From Calothrix sp. HK-06 (GTDB lineage: Bacteria > Cyanobacteriota > Cyanobacteriia > Cyanobacteriales > Nostocaceae): a stretch of DNA of 64,000 bases. Made by a program: the position numbers and the translations under genes. The notes below the pieces were generated by a model. The model did no database searches. It had not been told where the DNA came from and worked only from the letters and a program-made list of their open reading frames with translations. Positions within the stretch are counted from its first letter, which is position 1. Every line of letters starts with the position of its first letter. This document shows, in pieces, positions 33,403 to 42,169 of the stretch. Location: positions 62,001 through 126,000 of the forward strand of contig NZ_MRCD01000008.1 of assembly GCF_001904745.1 (NCBI RefSeq), in the 5' to 3' direction.

Positions 33403-34146
33403 ATGACCGAAGAAAAGCAAGTAGCCGTTGAGTTCCGTAATGTTACACTGCGTCGTAATAATCGTGCTTTAGTATTTAATTTAAACTTTAGTATATATAA
33501 AGGTGAGGCGTTGGTGTTACTTGGGCGTAGTGGTAGCGGTAAGACTACGACGATGAAGTTGATTAACCGACTTTTGGTGCCTACAGAGGGTGAGGTATTA
33601 TTCGATGGTATACCAACAACGCAATGGGATGAAATTAAATTACGGCGCCGGATAGGGTATGTTATTCAAGAAACAGGCTTGTTTCCGCATTTTACAGTTG
33701 AACGTAATATTGGTTTAGTACCATCACTAGAAAAATGGAAACCAAAGCAAATTAAAACACGCGCGCATGAGTTATTAAATTTGGTTGGTTTGGAACCTGG
33801 ACAGTTTGCCCAACGTTATCCACATGAACTGTCGGGAGGACAAAGACAACGAGTTGGTGTTGCCAGAGCGCTTGCTGCTGACCCTCCTATGTTGTTAATG
33901 GATGAACCGTTTGGAGCATTAGACCCAATAACAAGGTTGGAAATTCAAAGAGAATTTAAGCGTTTACAGCAAGATTTGGGAAAAACGGTTGTTTTTGTAA
34001 CTCACGATATCCAAGAAGCATTTGTTTTATCTTCACGTATTGGGTTGATGCACCAAGGTGAATTAATTGTACTAGAGGCACCGCAACAGTTCCGCAATTC
34101 TCAACATCTTGAAGCTAAAGCGTTTTTGCAATGCCTGGAATTGTAG
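33403..34146 (+). CDS. ABC transporter ATP-binding protein (glycine betaine/osmoprotectant type), orphan
   Basis: A 247-aa ABC ATPase close to the OpuCA/ProV class: Walker A 'LLGRSGSGKTTTMKLINRL', signature 'HELSGGQRQRVGVARALAADP', Walker B 'LLMDEPFGALDP' and H-loop 'VFVTHDIQEAF'. The 'KLINRL...PTEGEVLFDG' region is typical of quaternary-amine importers. No permease or binding-protein gene is adjacent, and the CBS tail of OpuCA is missing. It must pair with subunits encoded elsewhere. Its TAG stop codon is part of a family A repeat arm (GTAGAGACG). Confidence 0.85.
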   Translation: MTEEKQVAVEFRNVTLRRNNRALVFNLNFSIYKGEALVLLGRSGSGKTTTMKLINRLLVPTEGEVLFDGIPTTQWDEIKLRRRIGYVIQETGLFPHFTVERNIGLVPSLEKWKPKQIKTRAHELLNLVGLEPGQFAQRYPHELSGGQRQRVGVARALAADPPMLLMDEPFGALDPITRLEIQREFKRLQQDLGKTVVFVTHDIQEAFVLSSRIGLMHQGELIVLEAPQQFRNSQHLEAKAFLQCLEL

Positions 34147-34221
34147 AGACGTACAGAAACCCGGTTTCTACGCAAAATGCTTGTTTTATTACAAGTTATC
34201 GGACAATAAACCGGGTTTCTA
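34143..34221. repeat. Hybrid repeat: family A arm plus family B unit
   Basis: A GTAGAGACG half-arm at 34143-34151 is followed by AGAAACCCGGTTTCT (34155-34169), an AT-rich centre and AACCGGGTTTCTA (to 34221). The TAG of the first arm ends the ABC gene. Confidence 0.75.
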
Positions 34222-34235
34222 AGAGTCCTAATAAA

Positions 34236-35459
34236 TTATATTTTAATGAACCAGCGTTGACGGTACATTATCCAAGCGGCGCCGAACCATAATAATAAAG
34301 TAGCGAAGGCAAATAGGAATGAACCGTTTACTGCTCCTGCCCAAGATGCAAAGTAGTTTTTATAGATGAAATTATATGCGCTAGACGCCTCCGAACCTGT
34401 GCCTATAATAGTTTTGACTAACACTTTAATTAATAATACTGAGGCCACAAAAATGGCAATAGCGTTCATACCTAATATTTTAAAACTCTCTCCCCATTTT
34501 TTTATACCCTGTACTTCAATTAGCTCATAGCAAGCTGAAAGTAATAATAAAGCGGTTCCCGTTGTATATACTACGTATGAACTTGTCCAAAGTTTTTTGT
34601 TTATTGGGAATACAAAGCTCCAAGCTAAACCAACTATTAAACAACCTATTCCAAATAATGCTAATCCTATACTTGTACGTGTTTTAACAGGTTCTGTACG
34701 TATCCATTGACCTGTGAAAAAACCAAGTAAAACACTAACAATAGCAGGAATGGTACTAAATAACCCTTCGGGGTCGCCTAAATTTTTAAAGCTTGCGTGT
34801 AAATGCGCGGCAGGTATAATAGAGCGGTCGATAAATGCTGCAAAATTTGCACCTGGGTTACTTCCATCTAAAACACCCGCTCCAAAACCTGGAACAGGTA
34901 TATACATCATTACTAACCAATAACCAACGAGCAGTAAACCAGCAACTACCCATGTTGCTTTTCTAGGTAATGTCAAAACTATGATTGACGCAAACAAGTA
35001 CGATAAACTAATGCGTTGCAACACTCCCATATAGCGAAGACTATCAAAATTGAAAGTCCACGGCCCTTTGTTCCAAAACCCGTTCAGAAATAGTCCCAAG
35101 GCAAATAATATTAACGCACGACGAAATATTTTTCCATAAGGCGGAGTTAAAGACTTTTGTTGTGCTGGTGCTTTAGATGACATTAGTATACTGGCGCCGG
35201 AACCTTGATATGCTACATTCGCATCGCGTTCTCTTGCCACTTGGATTTTTGCATCAGTATACTTAGCGAACGAAAAAGCCATTGCTACACCAACGATGAA
35301 TAAAAAGAAGGGAAACACCAAGTCAGCGAGTGTACACCCATTCCAACTAGCGTGAACCAAGGGAGCATATACATCCGGTTCAGCAATACTCGCCATATTA
35401 ACAAGAATCATCCCAGCTATCGTGATGCCACGAAAGACATCGAGTGAGGTAAGTCGCAT
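34236..35459 (-). CDS. HGSNAT/NagX-like acyltransferase membrane protein (DUF5009/COG4299)
   Basis: A 407-aa multi-spanning protein of the COG4299 family, related to heparan-alpha-glucosaminide N-acetyltransferase. It starts with the signature 'RLTSLDVFRGITIAGMILVNM' and has about ten membrane helices. A conserved 'HASWNGCTLADLVFPFFLFIVGVAMAFS' segment follows the first helix. It probably transfers acetyl groups from cytoplasmic acetyl-CoA to an extracytoplasmic sugar, but bacterial substrates are mostly unknown. A charged, low-similarity insert at about residues 68-110 is unusual. It is monocistronic. Confidence 0.82.
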   Translation of the reverse strand: MRLTSLDVFRGITIAGMILVNMASIAEPDVYAPLVHASWNGCTLADLVFPFFLFIVGVAMAFSFAKYTDAKIQVARERDANVAYQGSGASILMSSKAPAQQKSLTPPYGKIFRRALILFALGLFLNGFWNKGPWTFNFDSLRYMGVLQRISLSYLFASIIVLTLPRKATWVVAGLLLVGYWLVMMYIPVPGFGAGVLDGSNPGANFAAFIDRSIIPAAHLHASFKNLGDPEGLFSTIPAIVSVLLGFFTGQWIRTEPVKTRTSIGLALFGIGCLIVGLAWSFVFPINKKLWTSSYVVYTTGTALLLLSACYELIEVQGIKKWGESFKILGMNAIAIFVASVLLIKVLVKTIIGTGSEASSAYNFIYKNYFASWAGAVNGSFLFAFATLLLWFGAAWIMYRQRWFIKI

Positions 35460-35642
35460 AATAATCCAATTTCAAATTAAGTACGTTATTAGGTAGGTTA
35501 TTTTATGGGGAGGTAATTTATTACTCAACTGTAAAATACTACAACCATTCACCTAGACTCGCACGCATTACTTACAGAGCCAAAACTAAGTTAAAATTTT
35601 GTAAAGAAATATATCCAATCGTTAACGAACTTTAAATAACCT

Positions 35643-36101
35643 ATGGCTATCAAAGTTGGAGATACAGCTCCCGATTTTACCCTAACCGACCAAAATGGCA
35701 CCTCTGTAAGTCTTAGCAGCTATCGCGGTAAACCCGTCGTCTTATACTTCTACCCTAAAGACGACACACCCGGATGTACTAAAGAATCATGTGCTTTCCG
35801 TGACCAATACGAAGTCTTCAAATCAGCAGGCGCCGAAGTTATTGGTGTGAGCGCAGACTCTAATGAGTCACACCAAAAGTTTGCCGCTAAATACCAGTTA
35901 CCTTTTTTGTTACTGAGTGATAAGGGTGACAAAGTACGTAGCTTGTATGGCGCCAAAGCTTTGTTTGGACTGTTTCCTGGTCGCATTACTTATATAATTG
36001 ATGCTTCGGGTAAAGTTCAACTTGTGTTTGACTCAATGCTTAATTTTGAAGGACATGTATCAGAAGCTTTGAAAACAATTCAAACACTTCAAACGGTGTA
36101 A
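35643..36101 (+). CDS. bcp: Peroxiredoxin Q / bacterioferritin comigratory protein
   Basis: A 152-aa PrxQ-type thiol peroxidase: 'VGDTAPDFTLTDQNG', and the peroxidatic Cys in 'KDDTPGCTKESCAFRD' with the resolving Cys five residues later (CTKESC), the atypical 2-Cys arrangement. 'FPGRITYIIDASG' contains the usual C-terminal Arg. It reduces H2O2 and organic peroxides using thioredoxin. It is monocistronic. Confidence 0.93.
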   Translation: MAIKVGDTAPDFTLTDQNGTSVSLSSYRGKPVVLYFYPKDDTPGCTKESCAFRDQYEVFKSAGAEVIGVSADSNESHQKFAAKYQLPFLLLSDKGDKVRSLYGAKALFGLFPGRITYIIDASGKVQLVFDSMLNFEGHVSEALKTIQTLQTV

Positions 36102-36106
36102 TAATT

Positions 36107-36150
36107 GGCAACTAATGTAACAGATGATTGTATTTGTTACATACGTTGCA
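36107..36150. repeat. Inverted repeat family D, copy 2
   Basis: GGCAACTAATGTAACAG pairs loosely with TGTTACATACGTTGC after the bcp gene. It is a degenerate copy. Confidence 0.55.
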
Positions 36151-36173
36151 AGGAATAATTGGAACAAATGTAA

Positions 36174-36231
36174 GGTGCGTGATGCGATAACAAACTTACA
36201 GCGTAATAATTAACTTGTAGCGTCACGCACC
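36174..36231. repeat. Inverted repeat family C, copy 3
   Basis: GGTGCGTGATGC pairs with GCGTCACGCACC (one mismatch) around an AT-rich centre similar in length to that of copy 2. Confidence 0.7.
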
Positions 36232-36313
36232 AGCTACTACAGAAAAATTTGGGAGAAACAATATGTTAGTAAAACTTATGCTATGAAAGCTTTTCGAGCG
36301 TGGGTAAGAACAA

Positions 36314-36362
36314 TTGACAACAGATAACTGATTATCCGTTACATCCGTTGTATCCGTTGCAA
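36314..36362. repeat. Family D half element, copy 3
   Basis: TTGACAACAGATAACTGATT then CCGTTACATCCGTTGTATC and CGTTGC: the right arm of family D, nearly identical to the right end of copy 1. It ends just before the 3' end of the NACHT gene. Confidence 0.6.
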
Positions 36363-36364
36363 GT

Positions 36365-39289
36365 TTAACCATGCCAAGTTTTATAAAAATCAAGGTAGGT
36401 CATTTTTTCAGCGCAATACCAAATTAATTTATAGCAATGGCGATGTTGTTCTATTGCTTCCTCGCTCTCTAGGTTAGAAAAACAATCTTTTATTGATGCT
36501 ATTAATTTAGGTATTTGCTCATCACGTAGAACTTTTTTAAAGTTATCTGCTGCATGTTTGCGGATATTATCGCTTTTTCCATGCTTTACTAGTTCTATTA
36601 ATGTGTTAAAAGCTATTACGTTATTAGGCTCAATAAGTGCTAGTTTTGCTGCTTTTTGCGCTTTTATATCTTCGTTTTGAAGACGGTTTAATCCATCTTC
36701 CAATGCAGCTATTAATCGAGTTATATCGATTTGTTTACGAGGTTTTCTTGATTGTCTTGATTTTTCTAGGTGTTTTTCGTTTTTTGTTTCTTCGTTTACA
36801 TGAGAATTTAATAAGTTTGCTAAGGTGGGAATAGCCTTAATATGGGATAATATATTGGGGTTTTCTGTAATTAGTGCGCGGATGTTTTCGGCGACGAATG
36901 CGCGCATTACAGTATTTTCACTTTGAGCAAGTGTTTCAAATGTGGAAAATGCTGTTTTGTTTTCTGGGTCTATTTTCGCAAGTAAGTAGGCGCCTTTACG
37001 ACGCACAGAGTCTTTTTTGCTGGACTCAATAATTTCAGTTAGTGCATTAATGGCTGTTTTATTTCCTGGTTCAACCTTTCCTAAACTGTCGGCAGCTTGT
37101 AAACGTAATGGTTCTTGACGAATTAATCTTACTAGTTTTTCGAGAGCAGCAATAGCTATTGTATTTCCTGGGTCAAATGTTCTACCCAAACTATATGCAG
37201 CGCTCCAAGTTTCAAACTCGTTTGGACAGTTTTGAATAAATTCAGATAACAATGAAATTGCACATTTGCGGTCGGTTTTGAGCAATGCGACTCTCGCACC
37301 TTCTTGTACTGGCGCCGGAAAACGACACCATTTATTTTGTGCAGCTGGATAACCAAATCGCCATTTAATTAAGGAATTTATTATTTCTGATGATAAAGTA
37401 CTAAGGAATTCGGCGACTCCCGCAGCAGCTAAAAAGTATGCGTGATAGCTGTAGTATTTACCAACACCATCGTCAAATTGAATTAAAGCTGTAATGAATT
37501 CGTCTTTCGTTTGTCCAGATATATCATCCCTTCCTAACCATAGTAATATAACCTCGCGCCATTGTGGTTCAAATATTCGATATGAAGTAGGAGATACCGT
37601 ATTAAAGAAAAATCGCCAGTCGTTTATTGCTAGGGCAGCAAAATACTCTTGGAATGTTGGATGATAGAAGGCATAGACTTTTTCTCCTTGAGTTTCTGAT
37701 ATACCTACCTGGTTTAGCCAGCCCAATAATAATGCTAGCTGAAATAATCCTTCATCCGGCGCCCCTAATACTTTACATACAAAACTATGACTGAGACGAA
37801 ATTTTGTATCAGCAGTAGATATTGCTTGTAGTGCCAACTCTCCCAAAGCTTGGTTTAACTGCTGTCGCTGTGTGCATGTTGTGGGAAACCTATCTTGCTT
37901 CCATTCGTAAATTGCTTCTACAAATTGTTTATATAGCGTAGCTTTCGTGGAAGGAAACTCACCTTGACTAAGTGCCCAAGTTCGACACATTAAAGCTAAA
38001 CGCAAAGGATTTTTTACTGCGTCTTTGATACGCTGGCGCCCAGGTTGCTCTAATTCGGTTTGTAGTCTTTCTCCAATTATAGGATTGTCTTGAAACCAAC
38101 GTTGAATAAATTGTCCTACTAAATTGGGAGATTGATTAGATTTATAAGTAAAATTTAGGTTTCTATAGGTTTGAAAAGATGAGAGGGCATTTTTACCTGC
38201 ATCCCAAACATTCAAACGGCAAGTTAATATAACGTTGGCAGTACCTACCCATCCCGTTAAAAAACTAGCAATTTTACTTAAAGCATAACTAGATTCCATA
38301 GCCATTTCATCGACTGCATCAAGCAATAACCATACACGTCCTTGATAAAACTGTTCGCAAAACTCTTCTTCAATTTCTACAGGAACATGACGCTTACGAA
38401 TAGCTGCACGTAACCAATCTTGTATCAAATAATCTTCTAAGCATCTCGCTTGTAAATCTGCTAACGTTACCCAAATAGGCAAATATTCACTGTTTTCAAG
38501 TATCCAACAAGCAACTTTCTGCAACAACGTTGTTTTACCAGCACCTGGTTCTCCAACTATCGCTATTCGATGTAACTCTTGACTATTGTTTGAAGCTAGT
38601 TGTTTCAAAAACGAATCAAGCGTAAAATGCATGATTTCCGTTTCTTCAGACTCATACAAACGCGAACCTTGTGTAGGTAGTATATCTTCCCGGCGCCTAT
38701 CTCGTTGTTTACGTTCAACCAAGCCCAACGGTACATATACAGCATCTAACTCAAAATTCATCCCATCTATACTAGTCAACGGGTTAGTTGTTAACCGTAG
38801 CTGATTATGTAACATTCCTTTACATATATCTTTCCAAGGGTTTTTTTCTTCTACTGCACTCGAAACTTCTAATACTTTCCCTGAACGGCGCCGTTCCCAT
38901 TCTTGTTCAAAGCGTTGTAAATTAGCTTCAGTATCGTGACGATGGTGCCATAGATTAAGAGTAAAATGCCAATTTTCGGAGCCACCGCGAGTCGAGCGGT
39001 TATCTTCTAATATTTCGACAAAATCAGCTAAACGTCTTAGGCTTTCTTTGATTTGCTCTGCATTAAGTGGGTTTTGGTTGGTTTGCAGCCCAGTTAATGC
39101 TTGTAAAAACCTAACTTTAGTACGTATAACCAAACGAGTCTCAGACAACCAGCGAATTTGAATATTTGGTTGCAGCGCATTAAGTGCCAACTCATCGCAG
39201 TCCAACGCATCGTTCGCATAAGCTAACAACGCTTCAAACAAACGACACGTGCGTTTTTTCGCTTCCGGTCCTAAGCTAACTCTTGCCAT
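36365..39289 (-). CDS. NACHT NTPase with C-terminal HEAT-like repeats (bacterial NLR-like)
   Basis: A 974-aa STAND protein. The N-terminal 145 residues are a domain common ahead of cyanobacterial NACHT modules, marked by 'ENWHFTLNLWHHRHDTEANL' and 'EWERRR'. The NACHT NTPase follows: Walker A 'GEPGAGKTTL' (about 246-255), Walker B 'VWLLLDAVDEM' (about 319-329), sensor 'VILTCRLNVWD'. From about residue 650 come HEAT/PBS-lyase-like repeats spaced by about 32 residues ('GNKTAINALTEIIESS', 'ENKTAFSTFETLAQS'). This matches bacterial NACHT proteins that act as immune sensors against phage, or as signalling switches. No effector domain of known type (TIR, nuclease, protease) is recognisable. Confidence 0.87.
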   Translation of the reverse strand: MARVSLGPEAKKRTCRLFEALLAYANDALDCDELALNALQPNIQIRWLSETRLVIRTKVRFLQALTGLQTNQNPLNAEQIKESLRRLADFVEILEDNRSTRGGSENWHFTLNLWHHRHDTEANLQRFEQEWERRRSGKVLEVSSAVEEKNPWKDICKGMLHNQLRLTTNPLTSIDGMNFELDAVYVPLGLVERKQRDRRREDILPTQGSRLYESEETEIMHFTLDSFLKQLASNNSQELHRIAIVGEPGAGKTTLLQKVACWILENSEYLPIWVTLADLQARCLEDYLIQDWLRAAIRKRHVPVEIEEEFCEQFYQGRVWLLLDAVDEMAMESSYALSKIASFLTGWVGTANVILTCRLNVWDAGKNALSSFQTYRNLNFTYKSNQSPNLVGQFIQRWFQDNPIIGERLQTELEQPGRQRIKDAVKNPLRLALMCRTWALSQGEFPSTKATLYKQFVEAIYEWKQDRFPTTCTQRQQLNQALGELALQAISTADTKFRLSHSFVCKVLGAPDEGLFQLALLLGWLNQVGISETQGEKVYAFYHPTFQEYFAALAINDWRFFFNTVSPTSYRIFEPQWREVILLWLGRDDISGQTKDEFITALIQFDDGVGKYYSYHAYFLAAAGVAEFLSTLSSEIINSLIKWRFGYPAAQNKWCRFPAPVQEGARVALLKTDRKCAISLLSEFIQNCPNEFETWSAAYSLGRTFDPGNTIAIAALEKLVRLIRQEPLRLQAADSLGKVEPGNKTAINALTEIIESSKKDSVRRKGAYLLAKIDPENKTAFSTFETLAQSENTVMRAFVAENIRALITENPNILSHIKAIPTLANLLNSHVNEETKNEKHLEKSRQSRKPRKQIDITRLIAALEDGLNRLQNEDIKAQKAAKLALIEPNNVIAFNTLIELVKHGKSDNIRKHAADNFKKVLRDEQIPKLIASIKDCFSNLESEEAIEQHRHCYKLIWYCAEKMTYLDFYKTWHG

Positions 39290-39617
39290 CGCAGCGCAAA
39301 AAGGAATTTAACCAAGTTTAACAACTTTTTTGGGAACAATATAGTTGAGGGATTCCCTTGGGTTGTTGACTTCCCCCAGGTTTTAAGTCTTGAGGAAAGC
39401 TAAGTTTTTTATGCTGGCGCCTCATTTTTAGCTAAGGGGAAGAGGGTGCGTTTATATTCAAAATATTAAATCCCCCCTAGCCCCCCTTAATAAGGGGGGA
39501 ACAAGAGTTAAGATTTAAAGCCTTTCTTAGTTAAAAGGGGACAAGAGTTAAAATTTAAAGCCCCCTTATCAAGGGGGGGGTTGGGGGGAGCAAATAACAA
39601 TATAAAGAGTGATAATT
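39290..39617. other. Intergenic region with a C-run/G-run repeat
   Basis: This 328-bp gap contains a composite repeat (39471-39592) and, before it, GTTGTTGACTTCCCCCAGG-type sequence. No coding frame was recognised. The promoters of the divergent NACHT and alr0857-like genes should lie here. Confidence 0.5.
39471..39592. repeat. CCCCCC/GGGGGG composite repeat
   Basis: CCCCCCTAGCCCCCCTTAAT and AAGGGGGGAACAAGAGTTAA, then GGGGACAAGAGTTAAAATTT and CCCCCTTATCAAGGGGG. Two direct copies of GGGGA(A)CAAGAGTTAA(G/A)ATTTAAAGCC are embedded. Such elements are common as dispersed hairpins in cyanobacterial genomes. Confidence 0.75.
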
Positions 39618-39995
39618 ATGTTAAAACTTACCTACGCAGAAAACAGCTTTGACCTTGAATATATTGACCAACCTTGGGAAAATTGGATAAATACTAGAGT
39701 AGTTTTAGCTTTGCAAAGCGGTTGTAATATTCACGTACAAAATACTACAGCTTCTTTTACAATCAAACTAGACTCGTTTGAATTTTATGAGTTGAGCAAA
39801 GCTGTTGAAAATGATAATAAAATTGAAATTTTTTCTTGTGATGTTGATGTCGTTGAGATTTCGCTTAAAGGTGTGTGGTTAAGCTGCAATATCGACAGTG
39901 AAGAAGGTGTATTTGTTACTTCGCTTAATACTTTAACAGAGTTTTACTTAGTTGCCGTAGAACAAAAGCAGCACTCTTGTTATTCTGCATTATAA
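39618..39995 (+). CDS. alr0857-like conserved cyanobacterial protein
   Basis: A 125-aa acidic, strand-rich protein. The N-terminal 'MLKLTYAENSFDLEYI' and 'WINTRVVLAL' resemble the small conserved cyanobacterial family named after Nostoc alr0857; this match is from memory of the pattern and is moderately sure. No signal peptide or known motif. A GTG at 39609 also opens the frame, but ATG 39618 is the natural start. Function unknown. Confidence 0.6.
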   Translation: MLKLTYAENSFDLEYIDQPWENWINTRVVLALQSGCNIHVQNTTASFTIKLDSFEFYELSKAVENDNKIEIFSCDVDVVEISLKGVWLSCNIDSEEGVFVTSLNTLTEFYLVAVEQKQHSCYSAL

Positions 39996-40003
39996 TGTTG
40001 GTG

Positions 40004-40708
40004 TTATATGTTGCCTATTATCCCTATAACACCTGCTGCCACTAACGGTACACTAAAGTTATCTGTACCATGTGGTGATATTGCTTCAATAACTGTTGCC
40101 ACTCCTGCGCTTAATAACGATGCAATAATTATCTTCCACATTTCCCACTGTAATGAATTCTGACTTAATAATGAACCTGGTAATAGTTTCAACACTATGA
40201 AAACTACTATCGTGCTAACTACAAACATTACTGCTGAACCTTCAAACGATTTAATACTTTGCCCAAATTGATACTTATTTTTACCGTAATATTTCCCAAT
40301 TAAGGCAGCTAGTGCATCACCCCAAGTCATTACCATTATCCCAGCAACCGCAATTGGTACTTCGTCATCATGAAGCGGGCGCCAAAATACCGCAAATAAT
40401 AGTGTTACTGAAATCGCAAAATACACAGTTCCAGGTGAAGAATTAGAAGAATCTAACGCACGCACCACTTTATAACGATATAGTATAAAATTAATAAAAA
40501 TAAATGAAGCAAAAGGTATTATACCGATTTGCCATGTATTAAATAGTGCTAGTATTCCGAAAACCCACATTCCGGCGCCAATGTGTACAAATTTTCGTGT
40601 TAAATCAGCTTTTATACCTACGATACGTTGCAGCGCTTCGCCAATTAACAGCAATGTTACTGCATAAGCATAAGAAATTCCAAGACCAACAAAATCACTA
40701 ACTGTCAT
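40004..40708 (-). CDS. Phytol kinase-like / CDP-alcohol cytidylyltransferase family membrane protein
   Basis: A 234-aa polytopic protein (about six membrane helices) of the COG0170 dolichol/phytol kinase group. Family marks are 'DLTRKFVHIGAGMWVF' near residue 37, 'MTWGDALAALIGKYYGK' and 'KSFEGSAVMF', and 'EAISPHGTDNFSVPL' near the C-terminus. In cyanobacteria and plants, VTE5-type members phosphorylate phytol released from chlorophyll for tocopherol synthesis or phytol recycling. CTP would be the donor. It is divergent from the universal stress gene. Confidence 0.82.
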   Translation of the reverse strand: MTVSDFVGLGISYAYAVTLLLIGEALQRIVGIKADLTRKFVHIGAGMWVFGILALFNTWQIGIIPFASFIFINFILYRYKVVRALDSSNSSPGTVYFAISVTLLFAVFWRPLHDDEVPIAVAGIMVMTWGDALAALIGKYYGKNKYQFGQSIKSFEGSAVMFVVSTIVVFIVLKLLPGSLLSQNSLQWEMWKIIIASLLSAGVATVIEAISPHGTDNFSVPLVAAGVIGIIGNI

Positions 40709-40824
40709 TGTTTGTATATGTGTAACGAATTTTGTATTAATTCTATAGTTTTATGACTATAATTGCGCGGTGCCTTATAAAGCGAGTTAGATTAAATTTA
40801 TCTCTCTTATGCATTGGGGGATTT

Positions 40825-41367
40825 ATGATGCATAGCAAAATATTGGTTGCGGTTGAAAATAATCAAATTGGTGAAGCTGTTTTTAACGAAGCGTTATCAA
40901 TGGCAAAAACAAACGGCGCTTGCTTAATGTTATTACATGTAACATCACCGTTTGAAGAACGATATGTAAATCCAATTTCAATGGACCCGTATAGCTTTTA
41001 CCCAACGATGCATTCAGAAGCTATACTGCAAAGCCTCAAAAAGTGGGACGCATTGAAACAAGAATGCACAGACTTTTTAATGGCACTATCACAACGTGCT
41101 GCTTCATATGGCATTACCGCCGAATTTACACAAAATATTGGCGACCCAGGACGTATAATTTGCGATATGGCTCGAAACTGGCAAGCTGATTTAATTATTG
41201 TCGGGCGCCGTGGACGTGTTGGACTCAGCGAATTTTTCCTAGGCAGCGTCAGTAATTACGTACTGCATCATGCCCACTGTTCGGTCTTAACTGTTCAAGG
41301 AGCATTAAAAAATACAGTAGAAACCTTGGCACAATCATATGAAATGCCAAGGGTCGCTCCATTGTAG
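40825..41367 (+). CDS. Universal stress protein (UspA family)
   Basis: A 180-aa UspA-fold protein. 'SKILVAVENNQIGEAVFNEAL' is the first strand and helix. The ATP-binding glycine loop 'VGRRGRVGLSEFFLGSVSNYV' matches the G-2x-G-9x-G(S/T) pattern, so it likely binds ATP. An extension in the middle (about residues 40-70) carries 'SMDPYSFYPTM'. The frame is open from 40753, but ATG 40825 is chosen because GGGGG lies 5 nt upstream and the family start follows it directly. Confidence 0.87.
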   Translation: MMHSKILVAVENNQIGEAVFNEALSMAKTNGACLMLLHVTSPFEERYVNPISMDPYSFYPTMHSEAILQSLKKWDALKQECTDFLMALSQRAASYGITAEFTQNIGDPGRIICDMARNWQADLIIVGRRGRVGLSEFFLGSVSNYVLHHAHCSVLTVQGALKNTVETLAQSYEMPRVAPL

Positions 41368-41397
41368 GATAATTAATTTAAATGTACTGACGTGATT

Positions 41398-41447
41398 GTA
41401 GAGACGCGATTTATTTCCTGCGGGACACTCCGTGAATGCGTCTCTAC
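41398..41447. repeat. Inverted repeat family A, copy 5
   Basis: GTAGAGACGCGATTTATTTC and TGAATGCGTCTCTAC arms with GCGGGACACTCCGTG in the centre. It lies after the universal stress gene. Confidence 0.75.
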
Positions 41448-41512
41448 ATTTATTGGCGTGCTAAATGATGTTTAATGGTTAATGAAGAATTATTGAGTTT
41501 TGTTAAGTTAAT

Positions 41513-42010
41513 ATGACTAGGTTTTGGCAAATTTTAGCTTCTATCGTTTTAGTATTTGTATTGCTGTTCCCTATGGAGGCAAACGCTGCGAGTTCATCGG
41601 GTGTTACTAGTACAAAAGTTGGGGGGAGTCTTATCGGTAAGGATTTCTCTGGACAGAGTTTAATTGCAGAGGAGTTTACCAGCGTTAATTTAGAGAAAGC
41701 TAATTTTAACAATGCTGATTTACGGGGTGGAGTATTTAATGGTGCTTCAGTCCACGATGCTAATTTGCACGGTGTAGATTTTAGCGAAGGTATTGCCTAT
41801 TTGTCTGACTTTAAAGGCGCCGATTTTAGCGATGGTATATTTACTAATGCGATGATGCTGCGTTCGGTTTTCGATGGTGTGAATGTTACTAATGCTGATT
41901 TTACCAATGCTGTACTCGATAAACCAGAGATTATCAAGCTTTGTGTGAATGCAAGTGGCAGCAATCCTAAAACAGGTGTATCAACACGCGAGTCACTCGG
42001 ATGTAAGTAA
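41513..42010 (+). CDS. Exported pentapeptide-repeat protein
   Basis: A 165-aa protein with a clear signal peptide ending at 'PMEANA' (about residue 25) and about ten A(D/N)LxG-type pentapeptide repeats ('LEKANFNNADLRGGVFNGASVHDANLHGVDFSEG', shown in part) forming a right-handed quadrilateral helix. Such proteins are frequent in the cyanobacterial thylakoid lumen (TL15/TL17-like). It ends 'NPKTGVSTRESLGCK', with two Cys in the tail that may form a disulfide, as in lumenal homologues. Function unknown. Confidence 0.88.
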   Translation: MTRFWQILASIVLVFVLLFPMEANAASSSGVTSTKVGGSLIGKDFSGQSLIAEEFTSVNLEKANFNNADLRGGVFNGASVHDANLHGVDFSEGIAYLSDFKGADFSDGIFTNAMMLRSVFDGVNVTNADFTNAVLDKPEIIKLCVNASGSNPKTGVSTRESLGCK

Positions 42011-42085
42011 AAAGTGCTGAGTAAAGAGTGCTGAGTAAAGAGTAATACTTTCTACTCAACTCAGCACTCAGCACTTTCTACTCTT
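42010..42085. repeat. AAAGTGCTGAGT / ACTCAGCACTTT hairpin repeat
   Basis: Two tandem AGTGCTGAGTAAAG units followed by CTCAGCACTCAGCACTTT form a long hairpin directly after the pentapeptide gene. It is analogous in design (tandem units then their complement) to 1932-1994 and 16823-16902 but has its own sequence. Confidence 0.7.
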
Positions 42086-42169
42086 TAAATGTTATTATTG
42101 CTCGATATCTGGGTAACTTGTAATTGGAATGGTATAGTTGTGTGGCAAAAGGCACAATCCCAAAATACG

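Noticed and set aside
39471-39592. C-run/G-run region as a possible G-quadruplex regulator
   Set aside because: The runs are arranged as inverted and direct repeats of a common dispersed cyanobacterial element, a simpler explanation.
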